Source of the DNA: Arcicella sp.
Lineage (GTDB): Bacteria; Bacteroidota; Bacteroidia; Cytophagales; Spirosomataceae
Assembly: GCA_025356745.1 (NCBI GenBank)
Contig: JANXRS010000030.1
Coordinates: 1-44,332 of the forward strand
Reading direction: 5' to 3'
DNA: 44,332 bases
Positions 16,471-24,100 of this stretch are shown piece after piece. Positions within the stretch are counted from its first letter, which is position 1; each line of letters opens with the position of its first letter. Position numbers and translations under genes: made by a program. A model generated the notes under the pieces. That model ran no database searches and had not been told where the DNA came from. It worked only from the letters and a program-made list of their open reading frames with translations.

Positions 16471-17175
16471 ATGAAAAATAACGACAATACGAACATTATC
16501 GAAGCTTATTTAAACAACGAATTGGCAGGAAATGAACAAATTGCTTTTGAAAATCGGATTGAATTAGAACCCGATTTGCTGGAAGAAATTGTGCTTCATC
16601 GTCAGATTCGGGAATTTGTGAAGGAAAACGAAATCCATAACCTTAAAAGTCAAGTAAAAAATTGGATATTGGAAGAAAAAGAGGACGTAAAAATGAAAAA
16701 AATAGCCTTTTTTTCAAGAACAAATCTCCTCAGAATTGCCGCTTCATTAGTATTGATTTCGGGTTTGGCTTGGCTTTATTTTAATTCACAATCATCTGGT
16801 AATCAATATTTTGCAGAACTCGTTCAACAGAACCCTAGCACACTTCAAGGTAATGACGATAGAAGTAATTGGACACAATTGTTTCGAGAAAAAAAGTACG
16901 CTAAGGTAATTTCGATTTTAAATAAAAAGGAAATAAAAACTTCTGAAGAGGTCTATTATTTGGGATTATCTTACGCTGCCGAAACCAATTATTCAAAAGC
17001 CATTATCCAATTTTCTACAATCATTTTGCAAGATAGTGTGTATGCTGAAAAAGCCAATTGGGCCATGGCATTGGTCTTTTTAAAACAAAATGATGAGAAT
17101 TTAGCAAAGCCTTTATTAGAAAAAATTTCGGATAGCGATTCTGAATTTAGTGAAAAGGCAAAAGATTTGTTATAG
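16471..17175 (+). CDS. One-pass membrane protein with TPR-like periplasmic part, probable anti-sigma factor
   Basis: A 234-residue protein; the ATG at 16471 (MKNNDN), 5 bases after the sigma stop, is preferred over an earlier one inside the sigma gene. The N-terminal 80 residues are cytoplasmic and acidic, with the pattern IIEAYLNNELAGNEQIAFENRI and LLEEIVLHRQI seen in Bacteroidota anti-sigma-like proteins. One membrane helix (about 87-104, RIAASLVLISGLAWLYF) leads to a periplasmic domain of about 130 residues with two or more TPR-like helical pairs (EVYYLGLSYAAETNYSKAIIQF). Gene order sigma then membrane protein fits a sigma/anti-sigma pair. Its periplasmic part is a plausible substrate or partner of the neighbouring CHAT protease. 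That link is inference. Confidence 0.75.
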   Translation: MKNNDNTNIIEAYLNNELAGNEQIAFENRIELEPDLLEEIVLHRQIREFVKENEIHNLKSQVKNWILEEKEDVKMKKIAFFSRTNLLRIAASLVLISGLAWLYFNSQSSGNQYFAELVQQNPSTLQGNDDRSNWTQLFREKKYAKVISILNKKEIKTSEEVYYLGLSYAAETNYSKAIIQFSTIILQDSVYAEKANWAMALVFLKQNDENLAKPLLEKISDSDSEFSEKAKDLL

Positions 17176-17303
17176 GAAAAAATAACTAAATTTTTATTCG
17201 CCAGATTTCAAGATTTTTAGGATTAAAATTTGACATTAAATCCTAAAATTTAACGAATCGAAATTCAGACAGTGTCGCATAAACAAGCATATAAAATAAT
17301 TTT

Positions 17304-17346
17304 AATATCCTGATAATCAATAAATTATTAGGATATTTTTGTTTTT
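17304..17346 (+). terminator. Intrinsic terminator after the sigma/anti-sigma pair
   Basis: A 14-base imperfect stem (17304-17317 with 17324-17337; one opposed G/T) and a 6-base loop, followed by ATTTTTGTTTTT. It closes the CHAT-sigma-anti-sigma transcription unit and separates it from the secreted protein at 17463. Confidence 0.7.
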
Positions 17347-17462
17347 ATTCAAAATTTTTCTAAAAAGGTGTTTACCTCCATTCACTTTCTGTATTCATAC
17401 ATCAGAAAGCAAAAACCAGAATCGGCTGAAAGGATTAGGTTTATTTTTTAAATTATTATACC

Positions 17463-18353
17463 ATGAAAAAATTATTTTCGATTATCGTAATGTTATTGTT
17501 TATTACCAATGTTTTTGCTCAAGAAAGAACAGTTGCAACGCCCAAAACAGAAGCCCTACAAATGCAGGATATTACTTGGGAGACTAATGTTGGCAAAGAG
17601 TGTTTTTGTTGTAGTGATAAAGTTTACAACTTGCCAAAACCTCCTCCAATTTCTGGTTCATCGGTATTGAAATGTACTGAAAAAGCTACTTTCACAACCT
17701 TGAAATGTGAAGGAGCCGTGATTAAATGGAATGTCTCGCCAGCAGTTAGTTTTACTGGACAAGGCACAAATTCAATTACGCTTATGCCCCCCTTTAATGC
17801 GATAAATTACTCTATTTCAGTAGTAATTAAATGTGGGAATAAAGTAGTTGAAAACAAGATAGCAGTTCAAGTTCAGGAAGATAAAAAATGTGTTGCCGAC
17901 TTCAAAGTTTTATCAATCACTGCAAACTCAGCCAATAACGGCTATGAAGTATTGGCAACTCCTACTACAGGTGCTGGTTATATGCATTTTTGGCAATTAT
18001 TACAAGTTTCATCATGCAGCAATGGCACAGTGACGGGTTCAAGCGGTGGATGGTATCTATTTATTAATGTAAATGGTTCAATCAGTACTTCAAATTTAGC
18101 CATATCAGGCGGGCCAACGGGTTATGGTTATCAATATTCAGGGCTTGGAGCGGGCGTTTGTTATCAGATTGTTCATTATATTTATTGCTGTGGACAATGG
18201 AAAAAACAAACTAGTTGCTTCTGTACACCAACACCTTCTGCAAAGAAAATGTATAAAACTAGCGAATTAGAAATTAACTCAAAATTGGAAGATGTTTTGG
18301 AAAAAGATTTACCAAAAGAATTAAAAGCTGCCATGAGAGAAATTAAGGACTAA
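17463..18353 (+). CDS. Cysteine-rich secreted protein with PKD-like modules
   Basis: A 296-residue protein with signal peptide MKKLFSIIVMLLFITNVFAQ. The mature protein has many cysteines in small clusters (ECFCCSD near residue 48, then CTEK, LKCEG, IKCGN, and late IYCCGQW and SCFCTP), giving a probable disulfide-rich fold. The middle (KWNVSPAVSFTGQGTNSITLMPP) has the look of a PKD/Ig-like module. The last 35 residues are charged and helical (ELEINSKLEDVLEKDLPKEL), with no CHU_C tail. I do not recognise a family. It is downstream of the sigma/anti-sigma pair on the same strand, beyond a terminator, so it might be part of that regulon. Confidence 0.7.
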   Translation: MKKLFSIIVMLLFITNVFAQERTVATPKTEALQMQDITWETNVGKECFCCSDKVYNLPKPPPISGSSVLKCTEKATFTTLKCEGAVIKWNVSPAVSFTGQGTNSITLMPPFNAINYSISVVIKCGNKVVENKIAVQVQEDKKCVADFKVLSITANSANNGYEVLATPTTGAGYMHFWQLLQVSSCSNGTVTGSSGGWYLFINVNGSISTSNLAISGGPTGYGYQYSGLGAGVCYQIVHYIYCCGQWKKQTSCFCTPTPSAKKMYKTSELEINSKLEDVLEKDLPKELKAAMREIKD

Positions 18354-18392
18354 TATTCTGGGATTTTAGGAAGCAATAAAACGCAAGAATAG

Positions 18393-18457
18393 TTACCCTT
18401 TTAACTTCCCGAAAAACTCTATTGCGGGTTAAAACTTTCGGGAAGTTAAAAGGGTAA
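18393..18457. repeat. Perfect 22-base inverted repeat
   Basis: Arms at 18393-18414 and 18436-18457 are exact reverse complements, with a 21-base loop that contains GCGGG. The arms start TTACCCTTTTAAC and end CCCGAAA. No U-run follows on the plus strand, so it is not a standard terminator. It lies between the cysteine-rich protein and the DUF3078 gene. Confidence 0.85.
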
Positions 18458-18527
18458 TTCAAAGTCAAGATAAAAGAAACACCAATTGTCACCTCATTCG
18501 TATCATGAAATTTTTAAACTTATCACC

Positions 18528-19451
18528 ATGAAAACGTTATTATCGCTCCTTAGTTTATGTTTCGTTTTTAATATGTATTCCCAAACTGATAGCACGAATG
18601 CCGAACCCGAAATTAAGTGGGAAAAATCTTTTGGCTTGGGTCTGAGTTTGAGCCATACGCTTAACATAAATCCTCCTGCCATTTCTGCTCCCAAAGAAGG
18701 TTTTGGCAGTACTGTCTCGGTTGATGCTATGCTCAATTATATCAAAGAAAATAGCCGTTTCCAGATGAGAAATGATTTATCTTGGACGATGGCATTGTAT
18801 AAAGCTAATAGTCAAATGCCAACTCAAAATACCTCGGATATTCTTTTGACTAATCACGATTTTGCCTTGTCGTTCCAAAAAAGTGGTAATTGGTATTTTA
18901 ACTTAATTTTAAATACGGAAACTTCTATTTTGACCCTTTTTGAGGATAATTATCTTCGTGACCAAAATGCACTCGGACCCATTCAAAGTTTTTTGAATCC
19001 TTACGCTGTTACGATTAATCCAGGCATTAAATATGAAATAAATAAGGGTTTAGGCATTTCTATTTCACCTTACGTATTGAAAATCAGGGGTGTGACGAGC
19101 CAATCCATTGCCGACAAAGATATTTTTTTTCAAGATAAAGACAACAGAATTTTGTCGGATGGACATTACAAAAAGACCTTTCAAGAAGAATTGGGAGCAG
19201 GTTTACAAATTTGGATAGATAAAAGAATTGGCAAATGGCTTGCGATTAATTACAAGATAATTGCCAACTCAAATTATTTAGAAAACATATTCAAAAATGG
19301 CACAATTACGGGACAGTTTACTACTAATTTATTTGTCTACAAAGGCTTTGGCATTACCCACAAGGGGCTTTTGAAAGGTAATTTTGCTCAATCTCCCTTT
19401 AAGCCATTTTACAATCAGGTGATTGTATTGAGTTATAAATTTGCAAAATAA
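18528..19451 (+). CDS. DUF3078 outer-membrane beta-barrel protein
   Basis: A 307-residue protein starting at MKTLLSLLSLCFVFNMYSQ (ATG 18528; a TTG-started longer form gives an unlikely N-terminus). The signal peptide is followed by a barrel-like sequence with the family features IKWEKSFGLGLSLSHT at the N-terminus and FYNQVIVLSYKFAK at the C-terminus. DUF3078 proteins are predicted outer-membrane barrels found mainly in Bacteroidota; their role is not established. It follows the inverted repeat at 18393-18457 and is 58 bases before the lipoprotein gene, so those two are probably co-transcribed. Confidence 0.8.
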   Translation: MKTLLSLLSLCFVFNMYSQTDSTNAEPEIKWEKSFGLGLSLSHTLNINPPAISAPKEGFGSTVSVDAMLNYIKENSRFQMRNDLSWTMALYKANSQMPTQNTSDILLTNHDFALSFQKSGNWYFNLILNTETSILTLFEDNYLRDQNALGPIQSFLNPYAVTINPGIKYEINKGLGISISPYVLKIRGVTSQSIADKDIFFQDKDNRILSDGHYKKTFQEELGAGLQIWIDKRIGKWLAINYKIIANSNYLENIFKNGTITGQFTTNLFVYKGFGITHKGLLKGNFAQSPFKPFYNQVIVLSYKFAK

Positions 19452-19509
19452 AATTGTCTGAATTATGCAAATAAGAACGTCCGACTACATTTTAAAACCT
19501 TTCAAAAAA

Positions 19510-20229
19510 ATGAAACCATATATTTTTTTCCTTCTAATATTTGGCTTACTCATGGCTTGCGAGTCGCCCGATGTATGCATGAGTAATTGTTCCAATAAAC
19601 GCCTTCGTTTTATTGACAATGGAGTCAATTTTAATCGAATTATTTATGATGATAATAATCGTCAAATCAATTATATTAAAGGTATTGTTCCTTTTACTAC
19701 TTATTCTTACAACAATTTGGATGCTAAGAAAACTCAAGGGACTAACATTACAACGTATGTTTTAAATGATGGATTAGTCCCCCATTTTTCATTGGTAATA
19801 TCCTCTGCCACATCATTGTTAAACCTAGTAAATTCATATAGTTATGATGCCGCAGGGCAACTAATTTATAGCAGTGAAACGCAAACGCCTCAAGTTATCA
19901 ATTATTCATATACTTGGCAAAATGGAAACTTGATTTTAACCTCTTTCAAAAAGCAACCTGGCAATATTACTATCTATCTCAAGTATGAGTATTATACCGA
20001 TATTACTAACAGTTTGGGCAATGAATTTGTAGGGCTTCAATTGTTTGGAAAAAGCTCAAAAAATGCAGTAAAACGTATTACACAATCATTTAGTAACGGC
20101 AATCCAATGATTATTACAACCTTTGAGTATAAGAAAGATTTGTGTGGTTGCATTACCTATTCAAAAGAGACAGATAATAATAAAGTTATTACAGACAAAA
20201 CTTATATTTATGAGAAAATTATTGAATAA
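19510..20229 (+). CDS. Lipoprotein with YD-like beta repeats
   Basis: A 239-residue protein from the ATG at 19510 (MKPYIFFLLIFGLLMACESPD), chosen because it gives a normal lipoprotein signal with lipobox LMAC. The body has YSYDAAGQLIYSSE and TYSKETDNNKVITDKTYIYEK, reminiscent of YD-type strands seen in Rhs-like and DUF4595-like proteins of this phylum. A CxCxC-like pattern (DLCGCITY) is near the end. It probably sits in the inner or outer leaflet facing the periplasm or surface. It closes the same-strand run that starts with the CHAT gene, and converges with the lipoprotein at 20305. Confidence 0.7.
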   Translation: MKPYIFFLLIFGLLMACESPDVCMSNCSNKRLRFIDNGVNFNRIIYDDNNRQINYIKGIVPFTTYSYNNLDAKKTQGTNITTYVLNDGLVPHFSLVISSATSLLNLVNSYSYDAAGQLIYSSETQTPQVINYSYTWQNGNLILTSFKKQPGNITIYLKYEYYTDITNSLGNEFVGLQLFGKSSKNAVKRITQSFSNGNPMIITTFEYKKDLCGCITYSKETDNNKVITDKTYIYEKIIE

Positions 20230-20257
20230 ATCAAGCATTAATTTAACAACTAAGTAT

Positions 20258-20298
20258 AAAGTAGGGGGCTTTTGCTATTTGCAAATGTTCCCTACTTT
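20258..20298. terminator. Hairpin between convergent genes, likely weak terminator
   Basis: A 9-base perfect stem (AAAGTAGGG at 20258-20266 with CCCTACTTT at 20290-20298) with a long loop, between convergent lipoprotein genes. It is followed by AGTTTCTC, so the U-tract is poor; both strands could use it. Confidence 0.4.
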
Positions 20299-20304
20299 AG
20301 TTTC

Positions 20305-20730
20305 TCAATTTATCACCAAAGTAGCTGTTGGAGAAGATAAACCAGTTGATTGAGGATATGGATCAACGGAATTCAGTTTAAGAATATAAGTCTTTGTGTT
20401 TACTTTTATTTCGGTTAATTCAGTAATGTCCATTTCTTTCTCACATCCAATACAGACTTTCAAGCCATTAAATTTCTCACTTCCTATCTGCAAATCAAGC
20501 ATAACAATCGCCTCGCCAGCCCGAATACATTGCACATTTTTCGGACAACGACTGTCTTGAATATTTATTAATTTCACAGTAATTAAGCTTGAATTATCGC
20601 TTAAATTGACTGTTTCATTTGCTTTTAATTGGAAATTCTCTCCTAATTTTTTTGAGGCTGCAATTTCTTTGTTAGCACAGCCGATAGTAACAAAACAAAA
20701 GAATAAAGATATTATTAATAGATTTTTCAT
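20305..20730 (-). CDS. Small lipoprotein of unknown function
   Basis: A 141-residue lipoprotein; the ATG at 20728-20730 (MKNLLIISLFFCFVTIGCANK) gives a clear signal with lipobox TIGC, better than an upstream in-frame ATG. The mature part is beta-rich and carries two pairs of cysteines (SRCPKNVQCIRAGEA and VCIGCEK), which may form disulfides or bind metal. I do not recognise a named family. It is separated from the giant adhesin gene by about 415 bases and from the lipoprotein at 19510 by a hairpin. Confidence 0.75.
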   Translation of the reverse strand: MKNLLIISLFFCFVTIGCANKEIAASKKLGENFQLKANETVNLSDNSSLITVKLINIQDSRCPKNVQCIRAGEAIVMLDLQIGSEKFNGLKVCIGCEKEMDITELTEIKVNTKTYILKLNSVDPYPQSTGLSSPTATLVIN

Positions 20731-21145
20731 TTTTTTAGCGTTTAAAAACTGTTTTGTAATAACTGTTTTTTTCATAAAATGGTTGTAATGATGTACAGAA
20801 ATAATATAACGGTAATAATTATGCTTAAATTACTTAAAAAAGAAAGCCCTCAACCAATGGTCCGAGGGCTTTACATACATGGGGTTAAAGTTAGTCTTCG
20901 CTCGCATTGAAAACTTTTCATCTTTTTTATCCCATTTTACTCTTTACTTTATCTTTTATGCTTACAGTCTCTTTTGTCTGTCAAACATTTCAAGCCGATT
21001 TAATTAGTAGAATTAGGGTTAAAATGATTAACTCTGATTTATTTATGTTTTCTAATGCGTAAATAATTCAAATGAAAATCTTCTTTTTTCTAATACCTAC
21101 TCCTACTTTTAAGTCATGAATAATAAATATTCATAACTCATCATT
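20731..21145. other. Intergenic region between small lipoprotein and giant adhesin genes
   Basis: About 415 bases. It holds the adhesin terminator (20843-20872) and AT-rich sequence that presumably carries the lipoprotein promoter on the minus strand. No convincing gene was seen in either strand. Confidence 0.5.
20843..20872 (-). terminator. Intrinsic terminator downstream of the giant adhesin
   Basis: A perfect 9-base GC-rich stem (AAAGCCCTC at 20843-20851 with GAGGGCTTT at 20864-20872) and a 12-base loop. Read on the minus strand it is followed by CTTTTTTA, a good U-tract. It lies about 275 bases after the adhesin stop. Confidence 0.75.
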
Positions 21146-24100
21146 CTACTTCTTACCACTTTTTATTTCAACTAAATACGGTACACATTTGGCTTCGCTA
21201 CATGAGCAAACTACTTGCTGAATTGTTACAGTGTAATCGCTGTAACAATTGTTAGCATTAAATACACGCACGGTGTATGCTTTACCTACATTGGTAGCTG
21301 GATTCTCAATACCAGATTTCACAATTCCGTTTACAGGAATATCTATTGCATCTACGTATTTCTTAGTGCCTGTGTAAGATCCTCCTTCAACAATATCATA
21401 TTTCAATCCTGTGAATAATCCTGCTAATTTAACTGCTCCATCGTTGTTAGAAATGTCTTGATTACAAGTTGAGTTTTGAGCTGTTGCAGTGATTCCTCCC
21501 ATTGGTTTTTCATAAACGATTAGGGTCGACATTACGGTTGCGGTACATCCATCACTTGTAACTGTTACTGTATATACTCCTGCATCCGTTTTCTTAACAT
21601 TCAACAGTTGTGGATTTTGTAAAGAAGACGTAAAACCTTGTGGTCCAACCCATGCGTATGTTAATCCACCCGATACATTCAAAATCAAGTTTTCACCTTC
21701 GCAAACTGGTCCACTAACTGCAGTTGGTGTAAATCCTTTAATTACAGTTATTTTACCTGTCGTTTCGCATCCTCCGTTAGTAACAACTTTCACATTATAA
21801 TCACCTTCTTTCGTTACAGTTATTACTTGACTTGTTGAAGTGAATGAATTTGGTCCAGTCCATGAATAAGTCTCACCACTTATTCCTTTATTGACTGTCA
21901 AATCCGTTGATCTTCCATTACATAAGAATGGTGAACCTGAAATAACTACCGTTGGATTTATCGATTCTATTACGGTAAAAATACCTTTCGAGATACATCC
22001 AGCTACATCAGTTATTGTTACGTTATACGTTCCTGCGGTTGTTACTTCTATACTTGAAGTTGTTGCTCCCCCTGTCCATAAGTACGTTGCTCCTGCTCCG
22101 CCTGTAGCTGTTAAAGTTACTTTACCACCTTTACAGAATGTTACGTTTGCAGTGTTGATTACGGCTGGCGTTACGATTATAATTGCCGTTGATGTTGCTA
22201 TACAACCTGCTTTCGAAGTAACTGTTAAGGTATAAGTACCCGTTGTACTTGGTTTCGTAATGATTGGAGATTGTTCTGTTGAAGTAAACCCACTTGGTCC
22301 CGACCATGCGTAAGACTTTATACCCGATGTTGCAGTTGCACCACCTGTTAAGCTAGTTGAACCGCCTTCACAAACAGTTGCTCCACCTGCATTGATTGAT
22401 AACCCATCATTTACAACTTTCACCGTTCCTACTGCACTACATCCTGCATTTGTTACCTTTACTTGGTACGTTCCTGCCTCAACATTTACTGCTACAGTTG
22501 TTGCCGTGAAGTTACCACTTCCAGTCCATTCAAATGTGCCAGTGCCGTTTGCGGTCAAGGTTACTTTACTACCTGAACAGATGACAGTATCACCAGAGAT
22601 TTTGACCGTTGGATTATTCTTGACAGTCAGGGTGGCAGTTGCCGTTCCAGTACAACCACCTTCGGTTGTTCCAATTACGGTGTAATTTCCTGCTACTGAA
22701 ACCGTTGGAGTCGCACCTATTGCGGTGAATGTTTCTGGACCAGTCCATGAATAAGTTGCACCACCTGTTGCTGTTAAGGTTGTTGTTGCACCTCTACAAA
22801 CTTCTGCCGACGTTGCTTTTATGTCTGCCACAGTTTTAATTTCAACTGTTGAAGTTGCTACGGCTGTACATCCATCTTTCGTTACAATTACTGTGTATAT
22901 TCCTGCATTGCTTACAATCACTTCCTGAGTTGTGCCTGTGAAGTTATTGGGTCCAGACCATGAATAAGTATCTACTACACTGCTTTCTGCTTTCAACTTA
23001 CCACTTACTCCTGCACATAATGTAATTGGATTTACTGTTACTGTTAGAGTTGCTTTAACTGTTACGCTTGTCGTTGCTTGGGCTGTACATCCTGCAGTTG
23101 TTCCAATCACTGTATAAACTCCTGCGTTAGTAATGCTCACTGTTGCACCCGTTGATGAGAAGCCTGTTGCTGACCATGAATAACTATCTGCTCCTGATGC
23201 CGTCAATGTACCTGTTGTTCCTGCACAAATTGATGCCGTTGAGACTGTTAAAATCGGAATTGCTTTAACCGTTACTGATGTTGTAGCTATTCCAGTACAT
23301 TCTCCTCTTCCTTCTACCAAGACTGAATAAGTATAAACTCCTACTGTTGTTGGTATCGGTGTTACTGTTGGATTTTGTACGGTTGAAGTGAAGTTATCGG
23401 AACCTGTCCATGTAAATTTACTACCTGTTACACCGCTTACATTCAAGACAATTGGCTGTCCAGAACAAACTGCTGCAATTGTTGCAATCGTTGGCACTGG
23501 CTTATCATTTACTTCAACTGTAAACGTTGCGATGTATTTACAACCATTAACTTTATCACTAAAAGATACATCATAAGTACCCGCCGTTGTAACCATTATT
23601 GTTGGCGTTATCTCTCCATTTGGAGTCCATTTCCAATCCTTTCCTGTTGCTGTAAAACTCGTTTCCAGCGTTGCCGTTGAACCTTTACATATTCCATAAA
23701 TAATGGGCGGAATTAAGATTATTGGTTGTACAGTCACAAGGGTTGTTGCTGTTGCAGTACATCCATTATTTATAACTGTTACTGTATAAATTCCTGCATC
23801 ATCTCCAGTTGCATTTGGAATAGTTACCTCTGCTCCTGAGGCTGAAAAATTATTTTTACCACTCCAACTGAAGGTGTCGTTTCCAGTAGCAATCAATTTT
23901 ATTGTTCCACCCGTACACGTTATTTCGCTTGTGGCAGTTACCATTGGAAGTGGTCTCACAGTGACATTAGTAGTTGCAATAGCTGTACAACCATTATCAT
24001 CAGTTACTTTTACTTGGTAAAGACCGCCATTAACATTGGTAGCATTGGTTGTTACTATGGGATTTTTGGTGCTTGCTGTGAAATTATTTGCTCCTGTCCA

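Noticed and set aside
21891-22685. Open frames on the plus strand within the adhesin
   Set aside because: They run antisense to Thr/Val-rich repeats and are a by-product of that codon use.
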